NCBI GenBank assembly: GCA_946886325.1
Contig: CAMPIK010000136.1
Coordinates: 1 to 6,483, forward strand
Origin: an uncultured Shinella sp.
GTDB taxonomy: Bacteria; Pseudomonadota; Alphaproteobacteria; Rhizobiales; Rhizobiaceae
Length of the DNA: 6,483 bases
Direction: 5' to 3'
The position numbers and the translations under genes were made by a program. This document shows positions 1-5,328 of this stretch, piece after piece. Under the pieces are notes generated by a model. The model saw only the letters and a program-made list of their open reading frames with translations, was not told the origin of the DNA and did not search any database. How positions within the stretch are numbered: the stretch's first letter is position 1; the number at the start of each line of letters is the position of its first letter.

Positions 1-560
1 TCCATGCGCGCATCGTCGCGCGCATCCGGGAGATGCAGGCCGAGGAAGGCGAGGATTTCGCGGCCCGCCTGCATGTGCTGCCGGATTTTCACGGCAATCG
101 CTCGCCGCTCGCCGATCCGCATGCGCTCGGCGTCATCAGTGGCTTGTCGATGGATGCCTCCTTCGACGGGCTCTGCCGCCTTTATTGGCGTACCTGCGTC
201 GCCATCGCGCTCGGCATCCGGCACATCCTCGACAAGCTCGGCGATTGCGGCTATCCGCTCGACACGCTGCATGTGACCGGCGGCCATGTGAAGAACCCGT
301 TGTTGATGGAGCTCTATCGCGATGTCACCGGCTGCAAGGTCGTGGTGCCGAACACCAATGACGCGGTGCTGCTCGGAACTGCCATGGTCGCGGCCGTCGC
401 CGGCGGGCTTTTTCCCGATCTGGCGAGCGCCGGCCACGCCATGTATCCTGGTGGCAGCGAGCATCTTCCGGACCCGGCGCGCAAGGCGGTCTACGACCGC
501 GATTATCGCCGGTTCCTGGCGCTCTACCGCCACCGCGCCGAGCTGGAATCGATCGACTGA
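1..560 (+). CDS. FGGY-family carbohydrate kinase, D-ribulokinase-like (3' end only)
   Basis: This is the C-terminal part, 185 visible residues, of a sugar kinase. FGGY kinases transfer phosphate from ATP to a hydroxyl of a pentulose or related sugar in the cytoplasm. The frame is open from base 3 to the TGA at 558-560, so the start and the N-terminal sugar-binding domain lie outside the window. The visible part fits the FGGY C-terminal actin-like ATPase lobe. The segment DFHGNRSPLADP is typical of the ribulokinase-like (YpCarbK-type) branch. TGGHVKN is the Gly-rich adenine-site motif, followed by a small-residue-rich helix around NDAVLLGTAMVAA that closes the nucleotide pocket. The true substrate cannot be read from this fragment; a pentulose such as D-ribulose is the best guess from subfamily. 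No clear terminator directly follows the stop. The gene probably ends an upstream sugar operon unrelated to the stress genes. Confidence 0.88.
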   Translation, partial: HARIVARIREMQAEEGEDFAARLHVLPDFHGNRSPLADPHALGVISGLSMDASFDGLCRLYWRTCVAIALGIRHILDKLGDCGYPLDTLHVTGGHVKNPLLMELYRDVTGCKVVVPNTNDAVLLGTAMVAAVAGGLFPDLASAGHAMYPGGSEHLPDPARKAVYDRDYRRFLALYRHRAELESID

Positions 561-589
561 AGAAAATCTGAAAAAAGTTCTGGCCGGCC

Positions 590-614
590 GGAACCTAATT
601 CCGGTCCGCGCATT
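590..614 (+). promoter_or_regulatory. EcfG (GSR sigma)-type promoter in front of candidate sRNA
   Basis: GGAAC at 590-594 is followed by a 16-nt spacer and CATT at 611-614. This is GGAAC-N18-TT, the form described for S. meliloti RpoE2. Box sequence and spacing equal those of the nepR promoter in this window (GGAAC-N16-CATTT). No protein start lies downstream on this strand before the terminator at 711-745, so the promoter points to a non-coding transcript. Initiation would be expected near 620-624. The -35 box lies in the right half of a near-perfect palindrome (577-594), so chance or another role for that palindrome cannot be excluded. Confidence 0.5.
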
Positions 615-620
615 TCTGGT

Positions 621-747
621 GTGTCCCGGCCAGCGCATTTCCCCCAGTGCGAGGCCCTCAGGCCGGTGACCCACCACGACGCCGTATCCCCCTCCGGTCC
701 GTGGATTTTCAAACAGCCAGTGCTCCAAGCACTGGCTGTTTTCTTTT
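621..747 (+). ncRNA. Candidate GSR-controlled small RNA with two C-rich hairpin loops
   Basis: This is a predicted transcript of about 125 nt between an EcfG-type promoter (590-614) and a strong intrinsic terminator (711-745), with no plausible coding sequence of its own. By eye it folds into three modules. First, an outer stem CCGGCC (626-631) with GGCCGG (661-666) encloses a small hairpin CGCA/TGCG whose loop exposes TTTCCCCCAG. Second, CCACG (674-678) pairs with CGTGG (700-704), with a short inner CCG/CGG stem, exposing TATCCCCCT. Third comes the terminator hairpin. C-rich loops that pair with G-rich Shine-Dalgarno regions are common in alphaproteobacterial sRNAs. Caulobacter GsrN, a sigma-T-dependent stress sRNA, works through such a loop. 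Similarity to GsrN is an inference from architecture and location beside phyR, not from sequence alignment. The alternative is that the terminator simply ends the upstream kinase mRNA. Confidence 0.5.
711..747 (+). terminator. Strong rho-independent terminator of the 561-747 region
   Basis: A perfect 13-bp inverted repeat, AAACAGCCAGTGC (711-723) and GCACTGGCTGTTT (729-741), has a 5-nt loop (TCCAA). A T-rich tract TTTCTTTT follows on the plus strand. It lies 150 nt after the kinase stop, which is far for that gene, but it fits the 3' end of the candidate sRNA. It also faces the phyR terminator on the other strand and would keep the convergent units apart. Confidence 0.9.
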
Positions 748-766
748 GTACCGAGGGGCCTCATGG

Positions 767-802
767 AAAAAGCCCGCGCCGCAGGAAACGCGGGCGGGCT
801 TT
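767..802 (-). terminator. Rho-independent terminator of phyR
   Basis: The inverted repeat AAAGCCCGC (769-777) with GCGGGCTTT (794-802) forms a 9-bp GC-rich stem. Read on the minus strand it ends in a run of five T residues (complement of 767-771). It begins 24 nt past the phyR stop codon, the usual distance for an intrinsic terminator. Confidence 0.88.
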
Positions 803-825
803 GGGATCAGGAGAGGTCCGTTAAC

Positions 826-1620
826 TCAAGCGGCAGCGGCGCGTTCCTGCGGCGTAACGAGCAGCGCCTGGTTGATGAGCACCTTCACGGTTTCCGGGTT
901 GAACGGCTTGCTGACCAGGAAGGCCGGCTCGGGGCGTTCGCCAGTCAGCAGCTTTTCCGGATAGGCTGTGATGAAGATCACCGGGAGATCGGTGCTCGCG
1001 AGGATCGTGTTGACTGCGTCGATGCCCGAGCTGCCATCGGCGAGCTTGACGTCGGCGAGAATGAGCCCCGGCTTCGTATCGCGCCACAGCGCCTCGGCTT
1101 CGCTCTGGGTGCGGGCAATGCCGGTCACATGATGACCCATGCCATTGACCATATGGGCAAGGTCGAGCGCGATCAGCGGTTCGTCCTCGATGATCATGAT
1201 GCCGGTTTCGGCCTGGGCTGCGATTTCCGCAAAGGCGGTGTTCAGCATGCCGGTCGTTTCGGCTTCGTCCATCTCGAGGATTTCAGCCGTGCGAATGACG
1301 GAAAAACCTTCGACGGTCGCCAGCAGCAGCGCCTGACGGGCGCGCGGCGGGACCGCCGAGAGATCGAAGGGGGACGCACGGCCGGGCGTCGGCGTCAGGC
1401 CGGTCGCCATGGAGACCGGCAGCGATGAAATCATGCGCGTCAGGATCTGGAACAGCCCGACGCGGTCGTCGTCGGCTTGCTGAAATGCACCGGGATCGGT
1501 CAGAATGGCTTCAAGCGTTGCGGCGACATAGGCGTCGCCCGACGCCTGCGTGCCCGTCAGCGCGCGCGCGTAGCGGCGCATGGCAGGCAGATGTGGTGAA
1601 ATACGGTCGGAAATCGGCAT
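826..1620 (-). CDS. phyR: PhyR-type anti-anti-sigma response regulator of the general stress response
   Basis: PhyR-family proteins switch on the alphaproteobacterial general stress response. When phosphorylated, the sigma-like N-terminal half binds NepR and frees EcfG. The 264-residue product has the expected two parts: an EcfG-like sigma2/sigma4 mimic at about residues 1-135 and a receiver domain at about 140-260. The receiver has the acidic pocket EDE (145-147), phospho-acceptor Asp190 (in LILADVKLADG), Thr218 (FITAYPE) and Lys238 (SKPF). The reading frame stays open to an ATG at 1692. I chose the ATG at 1620 (MPISDR...) because an EcfG-type promoter sits at 1690-1666, inside the longer version, and because 264 residues is the usual family length. 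The gene is divergent from nepR-ecfG. The S. meliloti equivalent is called RsiB1. Confidence 0.95.
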   Translation of the reverse strand: MPISDRISPHLPAMRRYARALTGTQASGDAYVAATLEAILTDPGAFQQADDDRVGLFQILTRMISSLPVSMATGLTPTPGRASPFDLSAVPPRARQALLLATVEGFSVIRTAEILEMDEAETTGMLNTAFAEIAAQAETGIMIIEDEPLIALDLAHMVNGMGHHVTGIARTQSEAEALWRDTKPGLILADVKLADGSSGIDAVNTILASTDLPVIFITAYPEKLLTGERPEPAFLVSKPFNPETVKVLINQALLVTPQERAAAA

Positions 1621-1665
1621 GAGAGGCCCCCTGTCCTGTGTGATTGCAATGCCCGTGCAGCTGAT

Positions 1666-1690
1666 AACGCGGTCGATGAGTTTCGGTTCC
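1666..1690 (-). promoter_or_regulatory. EcfG-type promoter of phyR
   Basis: On the minus strand GGAAC (1690-1686) is followed by a 16-nt spacer and CGTT (1669-1666), an exact match to the alphaproteobacterial EcfG consensus. Transcription would begin near 1658, giving a leader of about 38 nt before the phyR ATG at 1620. This means PhyR is under positive feedback from the sigma factor it releases. Confidence 0.85.
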
Positions 1691-1697
1691 ATGCACT

Positions 1698-1722
1698 GGA
1701 ACTTTTTCGCAGGTGCCGCATT
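1698..1722 (+). promoter_or_regulatory. EcfG-type promoter of nepR-ecfG
   Basis: GGAAC (1698-1702), a 16-nt spacer and CATT (1719-1722) give the GGAAC-N18-TT form known for S. meliloti RpoE2, with one deviation from CGTT. Its -35 box is only 7 nt from the -35 box of the divergent phyR promoter. Expected initiation is near 1731, about 42 nt before nepR. It implies autoregulation of the sigma factor and its anti-sigma factor. Confidence 0.8.
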
Positions 1723-1772
1723 TGGACGGGACCTAGAGGCGATAAAACAGGCATCCGTAGAAAGAGAAGAAA

Positions 1773-1976
1773 GTGAATAACGCTGACAAACAAAGTATCC
1801 GACGCATGTCGATGAAGGGGAGCGAGGATCCCAACGCCCAGATTGCCAGGAAGCTCAGGAGCTTTTATCTCTCCGTGCAGGAAGAATCCGTTCCGCAGCG
1901 TTTTGTCGATCTGCTTGAAAAGCTCGATGCTGCCGAACAGCAACACAGCAGTCTTCGTGCAAGTGCGAGCGAGTGA
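1773..1976 (+). CDS. nepR: NepR-family anti-sigma factor
   Basis: NepR is a small cytoplasmic protein that holds EcfG inactive until phospho-PhyR captures it. The 67-residue product carries the two-helix family core: IARKLRSFYLSVQEE (24-38) and VPQRFVDLLEKLD (40-52). The ends are polar and probably disordered, as usual for the family. The GTG at 1773 is chosen because a purine-rich stretch (AGAGAAGA, 1763-1770) precedes it. An in-frame ATG at 1806 lacks a visible ribosome site but would still leave the core intact, so the start is uncertain. The gene lies directly upstream of ecfG, 8 nt from the preferred ecfG start, and shares its EcfG-type promoter. The S. meliloti counterpart is RsiA1. Confidence 0.93.
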   Translation: MNNADKQSIRRMSMKGSEDPNAQIARKLRSFYLSVQEESVPQRFVDLLEKLDAAEQQHSSLRASASE

Positions 1977-1984
1977 GGCGGCGG

Positions 1985-2539
1985 ATGGACACTGTAGCGA
2001 CTACATTCAAGCGTGAGCTTCTCACCGTTCTGCCGAGCCTCAGGGCCTTTGCGATCTCGCTCGTCGGGCGCCACGACCAGGCTGACGATCTTGTCCAGGA
2101 CACGATCATGAAAGCCTGGGCCAAGCAGGAACAGTTCGAGATGGGCACCAACATGAAGGCCTGGCTCTTCACGATCCTGCGCAACGAACTCTACAGCAAG
2201 CTGCGCAAGCGTGGCCGCGAGGTCCAGGACAGCGAAGGCCTCTTCACGGAAAATCTCGCCCAGCATCCGTCGCAATACGGGTCGCTCGACATGCAGGATT
2301 TCCGCAAGGCGCTCGAAAAACTGCCCGAGGAGCAGCGCGAGGCCATCATCCTCGTCGGTGCATCCGGCTTCTCCTACGAGGAAGCGGCGGATATCTGCGG
2401 CTGCGCGCTTGGTACCATCAAGAGCCGGGTCAACCGTGCGCGCCAGAAGCTTCAGGAGATTCTCGACATCAAGGGTGAGAGCGATTACGGTCCGGATGCG
2501 GTTTCGGCCCCGCTGACGTCTCGCGCCTTCGCGTCCTGA
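1985..2539 (+). CDS. ecfG: EcfG-family ECF sigma factor, general stress response
   Basis: This ECF sigma factor directs RNA polymerase to GGAAC-N16-CGTT promoters of the general stress response (RpoE2 in S. meliloti). The 184-residue protein shows sigma region 2 at about 8-75, with ADDLVQDT (33-40) and KAWLFTILRN (58-67). Region 4 is at about 105-160, with LPEEQREAIIL (113-123) and a helix-turn-helix over SYEEAADICGCALGTIKSR (130-148). A non-conserved tail follows residue 162. I prefer the ATG at 1985 because GAGG (1975-1978) lies 6 nt upstream. A GTG at 1973 that overlaps the nepR stop would add four residues. The Shine-Dalgarno overlaps the nepR stop codon, so the two genes are probably translationally coupled. 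Four promoters matching its consensus lie in this window. Confidence 0.96.
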   Translation: MDTVATTFKRELLTVLPSLRAFAISLVGRHDQADDLVQDTIMKAWAKQEQFEMGTNMKAWLFTILRNELYSKLRKRGREVQDSEGLFTENLAQHPSQYGSLDMQDFRKALEKLPEEQREAIILVGASGFSYEEAADICGCALGTIKSRVNRARQKLQEILDIKGESDYGPDAVSAPLTSRAFAS

Positions 2540-2675
2540 GCCGACAATCCCGCCCTGGCTCCGGCCGGGGCGCAACGACAAGAATGAAGAGAAGGGGGAC
2601 ATGCATGATGCTCGTTTCCGCGGCACTCGGGCGGGACAGGGCAACAGCAGGCGGTCTCAGGTGAATTCCCGATGA
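2540..2675 (+). other. ecfG-kinase intergenic leader with strong Shine-Dalgarno and mini-ORF
   Basis: No GGAAC promoter and no clear terminator are seen between ecfG and the kinase, so the kinase may be co-transcribed with ecfG. A strong ribosome site AAGGGGG (2592-2598) stands 74 nt ahead of the kinase start. It serves either an ATG at 2601 (24 codons, TGA at 2673-2675) or ATGs at 2605 and 2608 (ending at 2664). The 24-codon frame ends in an ATGA overlap with the kinase start. The kinase frame itself is closed by a stop at 2606-2608 and has no ATG or GTG start upstream of 2672. The encoded peptides resemble nothing I recognise. The element may be a coupling leader or an accident. Confidence 0.3.
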
Positions 2676-4207
2676 AAGAGAACGTGTCGTACAGCCCGTC
2701 CGCGATCGCCGCTGCGTTGCGTTCGCCGGCGCGAGTCGCCGCGCTCGACGCGGCGCACCCTGCCTTCATCGGGCCGGACAAGGATTTCGACAGCATCGCC
2801 AATCTGGCCGCCGGTCTCTTTGCGGCGCCGATTGCCCTGGTCAGCCTGCTCGGGCGGACCTACCAGTGGTTCCTCGCCAAGGTCGGCACGCCGGAAATCC
2901 GTGCGCCCTCGGAAGACTCCTTCTGTGCGCGGCTCATTGCCGGGCCTGATATGCCGGCCATCGTGGTGCCGGATGCCCGCCTCGATCCGCGGTTCGCCCA
3001 GCTGCCGGCCGTGGTCGGTCCGCCCGGACTTCTGTTCTATGCCGGCGCGCCTGTCCTGTTCGAGGGGGAAGCGGTCGGCACGGTCTGCGTCTTCGATACG
3101 AAACCGCACGAGGATGTCGACAGTCTCGAGACATTGGCGCAACTCGAAAGGCTGGCCGAACTCACGGCCTCGCTCCTGCGTCTGAAGGAAGAGGCCCGGC
3201 TGCGTACGCTTGCTGCCGATGCGTCACTGCGTGACGAGCGGCGGCATGCACAGGCGCTCGATGCCGCCAATGTCGGAAGCTGGCTCTGGAACATTTCCAG
3301 CGGATCGGTTGTCGGCAACCCGGCGCTGCTCGATATGCTCGGCCTGAAAACCGGCGGCACCCTCAACGCCCGCCGGATCTTTTCCGCGATCGATCCGCGC
3401 GACCGCAAGGCGACCTTGTCCCGACTGCGGTCGGCGCTTGCGTCCGGCGAGGAATATGACGGGCTGTTTCGCGTCGTCGGCACCGAGCGCTGGCTGCTCG
3501 GCCGCGGCCGCGTGCACGAGAAGGACGCAAGCGGTCGCCCGGCCGCTTTCCTCGGCATCAACATCGACGTGACCGACGGGCAGGTCGCCGCGCAGCGAAC
3601 GCGTTTGCTGCTGCGGGAACTCAATCACCGCGTCAAGAACACGCTGGCCATGCTGCAATCGCTGGCGCGCCAGACACTGCGCCAGACGCGCGATCCGGTC
3701 GAGTTCATGGACGCCTTCGCCGGCCGCCTTCAGGCGATCTCGGAAGCGCACGGGCTGTTGAGCGATCACGAATGGGGTTTGATCCGGCTGTCCCAGTTGC
3801 TGCAGACCCAGATCGACCCCTATGTGACGGACTACCTGAACCGCATCGAGATCCACAAGGACGAAGTGCGGCTCGGCCCCGACCAGGCGATCGGACTGGC
3901 ATTGGTCATCCATGAATTGACGACGAACGCCCGGCGCTACGGTTCGCTGTCGAGCCCGACGGGCAAGGTGGTGATCACGGCGCGGGTGATGGTCGAAGAA
4001 GACCAGCATGTGCTGAACATGACCTGGTCCGAGACGGGCGGTCCGCCGGTCGATGCACCGCGGCAGAAGGGGTTCGGCACGATCCTGATCGAGCGCAGCC
4101 TGGACAAGGTGCTCGGCAGCAGCGTGCATGTCGAATACCTGCCGAACGGCCTGACGGCCGTCATCCGGCTGCCGCTCGACCAGCAGTCGGACGAATTCTT
4201 CGCCTGA
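2672..4207 (+). CDS. rsiC: GAF-PAS-HWE sensor histidine kinase, probable PhyR kinase/phosphatase
   Basis: This 511-residue cytoplasmic protein has no membrane segment. It shows a GAF domain (about 35-168, two cysteines at 85 and 139), a short coiled linker (about 170-195), a PAS domain (about 196-303, with NVGSWLWNISSG at its start) and an HWE kinase core. The phospho-acceptor is His319 in RELNHRVKNTLAMLQSLARQ. The N box is HELTTNA (414-420), and the family-defining WxE is Trp452-Ser-Glu454, followed by GPPV and GFGT (467-470). HWE and HisKA_2 kinases are the usual partners of PhyR. In S. meliloti the kinase beside rpoE2, RsiC, was described as a bifunctional kinase/phosphatase acting on the PhyR homologues. 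Orthology rests on domain order and synteny. The signal sensed cannot be read from the sequence. AGGTG (2659-2663) is a modest ribosome site. The name is used by analogy. Confidence 0.92.
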   Translation: MKENVSYSPSAIAAALRSPARVAALDAAHPAFIGPDKDFDSIANLAAGLFAAPIALVSLLGRTYQWFLAKVGTPEIRAPSEDSFCARLIAGPDMPAIVVPDARLDPRFAQLPAVVGPPGLLFYAGAPVLFEGEAVGTVCVFDTKPHEDVDSLETLAQLERLAELTASLLRLKEEARLRTLAADASLRDERRHAQALDAANVGSWLWNISSGSVVGNPALLDMLGLKTGGTLNARRIFSAIDPRDRKATLSRLRSALASGEEYDGLFRVVGTERWLLGRGRVHEKDASGRPAAFLGINIDVTDGQVAAQRTRLLLRELNHRVKNTLAMLQSLARQTLRQTRDPVEFMDAFAGRLQAISEAHGLLSDHEWGLIRLSQLLQTQIDPYVTDYLNRIEIHKDEVRLGPDQAIGLALVIHELTTNARRYGSLSSPTGKVVITARVMVEEDQHVLNMTWSETGGPPVDAPRQKGFGTILIERSLDKVLGSSVHVEYLPNGLTAVIRLPLDQQSDEFFA

Positions 4208-4248
4208 TACCCGGCGACTCAGTGAAAAACGAGGGAAATCTGACCCGC

Positions 4249-4686
4249 TCAGTCGTCGTCGCGGCGCCGCTTCTTCTTCGGCGCGAGAACCAATCCGGCG
4301 GCAAGCGCCAGACCTGCTGAAAGCAGCGGCTTGCGCATGGCCATCGTGCCGGCAAGCGCGACGAGATCGCGCCTGTTCTGGGTCTGGCGGCGGCGGATGG
4401 CGCGCAGGTGCTTCTCGCGCCTGTTGACGATCATCAGGATCGCGATCGCGACGAGAGCCACGGCCGCCAGCGCGCCGGCGAGCCCGAAGAGGCCGGCGAC
4501 CGGGCCGTATCGTGCGGATAGCAGGATGCAGGTGGCGACGACGGCAACGACATAGGCGGTGAGCAGCAGGACGCCGACAATCGAGAACACGACGGCATTG
4601 CGCTTGGCGCGCGCCACCGCGCCTTCGATGCGGTCTTCCACGCGGAAGAACATGCTTTGGGCGAGGGTCGCTATCAGGGAAATCAT
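4249..4686 (-). CDS. Small membrane protein, phage-holin-3_6-like family
   Basis: This 145-residue inner-membrane protein starts with an amphipathic N terminus (1-30). Two long hydrophobic segments follow (about 31-56 and 62-87), then a basic loop (NRREKHLRAIRRR), a third short hydrophobic stretch (about 118-135) and a charged tail KKKRRRDDD. This layout resembles the putative holin superfamily (Phage_holin_3_6), widespread in bacterial chromosomes outside prophages; the family call is from memory. No phage genes are near, so lysis is not implied. It lies downstream of the DUF883-like gene on the same strand. Such pairs are common in proteobacteria (compare yqjD-yqjE of E. coli), which suggests a joint envelope role under stress. 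The ribosome site AGGAG (4703-4699) is 12 nt from the ATG, rather far, so translation may be weak or the start slightly misplaced. It converges on the kinase gene with a gap of 41 nt. Confidence 0.85.
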   Translation of the reverse strand: MISLIATLAQSMFFRVEDRIEGAVARAKRNAVVFSIVGVLLLTAYVVAVVATCILLSARYGPVAGLFGLAGALAAVALVAIAILMIVNRREKHLRAIRRRQTQNRRDLVALAGTMAMRKPLLSAGLALAAGLVLAPKKKRRRDDD

Positions 4687-4745
4687 CAGGGTGTCCCGCT
4701 CCTGGTCATAGGGGTGTCGCCCGAGGGTTTTGCCCTGGCAACAAA

Positions 4746-4772
4746 GTGCCGCGGCAGATGCCGCGGCCGGTC
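4746..4772 (-). terminator. Intercistronic GC hairpin, possible attenuator
   Basis: Between the DUF883-like and holin-like genes, GCCGCGGC (4748-4755) and GCCGCGGC (4760-4767) form an 8-bp stem with a 4-nt loop. Each arm is itself palindromic, so several folds are possible. On the minus strand the stem is followed only by a weak ACTTTGTTG tract, so complete termination is doubtful. Partial termination or 3'-end protection of the upstream mRNA is more likely. Confidence 0.4.
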
Positions 4773-4804
4773 TTTCAGCCGATCATGCCGGTTGTCGGCG
4801 CCGG

Positions 4805-5188
4805 TCAGCGGCGTAGCAGGGCCGCCAGGACGAAACCGGCTGCCAGGGCGGTGCCGATCGTCGCGACCGGATGTTCGCGAACCGTGCGGCGGACTTCCCG
4901 GCCGGACTGGCGATAGCGCTCGCCCAGATCGGACAAGGCCTCTTCGCCGGCGGCGATCAGATCGTGCATATGGCTCTCTGCGTCACCTTGGATACGCGAT
5001 GCCTTGCCGCGCACGCCGCGAACACGCCCCTTGACGGTTTCGACACCGCTCGACGCGTCGCGGGAAACGATCTTCGCCAGCGAGGCGATATCATCGCGCA
5101 ACTGGGCAAGTTGCGCCTCGACGGTCTCGGCTTCTTCGCGAACGACGCGGCGGCCCTTGCCATTGCGGGAAAACAGTGCGGTTGCCAT
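4805..5188 (-). CDS. DUF883 (YqjD/ElaB)-like membrane-anchored protein
   Basis: This 127-residue protein has a long, highly charged helical body (about 15-105, with heptad-like stretches such as VEAQLAQLRDDIASLAKIV). A single C-terminal membrane anchor begins at HPVATIG (106-112) and ends in LRR. That is the plan of the ElaB/YqjD/DUF883 family of tail-anchored inner-membrane proteins. E. coli YqjD binds ribosomes in stationary phase under RpoS control; whether this protein does so is unknown. AGGAG lies 7 nt before the ATG. An exact EcfG promoter about 90 nt upstream (5302-5278) puts it, and probably the holin-like gene after it, in the general stress regulon, parallel to the RpoS control of the E. 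coli family. Function beyond this is inferred. Confidence 0.88.
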   Translation of the reverse strand: MATALFSRNGKGRRVVREEAETVEAQLAQLRDDIASLAKIVSRDASSGVETVKGRVRGVRGKASRIQGDAESHMHDLIAAGEEALSDLGERYRQSGREVRRTVREHPVATIGTALAAGFVLAALLRR

Positions 5189-5277
5189 TTCTTGTCTCCT
5201 TTGCGGTTGCCCGCGCCGAATGCGCGGGTCTCGTTGCGCTCCACCTCTTGGGGCGAAACGGCACTACCGGTCTTGGA

Positions 5278-5302
5278 AACGCGAAACGGCTGAAAAAGTT
5301 CC
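5278..5302 (-). promoter_or_regulatory. EcfG-type promoter of the DUF883/holin-like operon
   Basis: On the minus strand GGAAC (5302-5298), a 16-nt spacer and CGTT (5281-5278) match the EcfG consensus exactly. The first 11 bases, GGAACTTTTTC, are identical to those of the nepR promoter at 1698-1708. Initiation near 5270 would give a leader of about 80 nt. The promoter begins 26 nt past the hmuV stop codon. Confidence 0.82.
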
Positions 5303-5328
5303 CGAGACCTCCGGCGACGAGCGGCCGG

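Noticed and set aside
571..594. Near-palindrome GTTCTGGCCGGCCGGAAC next to an A-run, which looks like a minus-strand terminator.
   Set aside because: On the minus strand the stem has a C-A mismatch and almost no loop, and the phyR terminator at 767-802 already ends that unit. The right half is better explained as the -35 box of the sRNA promoter.
823..847. Minus-strand GGAAC (847-843) with 16-nt spacer and AGTT, resembling a fifth EcfG promoter.
   Set aside because: It lies in the last codons of phyR and would drive only a transcript of about 50 nt up to the phyR terminator; the -10 lacks the C and G. A chance match is likely.
763..1428. Long plus-strand open frame opposite phyR.
   Set aside because: It is antisense to a clearly recognised gene, has no family features, and is a normal by-product of high GC at third codon positions. 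The same applies to long antisense frames at 1865-2644, 3224-4129 and 5491-6309.
1973..1984. GTG start of ecfG overlapping the nepR stop.
   Set aside because: The ATG at 1985 has a GAGG ribosome site at good spacing, and the extra MRRR residues add nothing typical of the family; kept only as an alternative.
4249..4686. Holin-like family name as a sign of a prophage.
   Set aside because: No integrase, capsid, lysin or att repeats are present. Proteins of this type are common chromosomal membrane proteins paired with DUF883-like genes.
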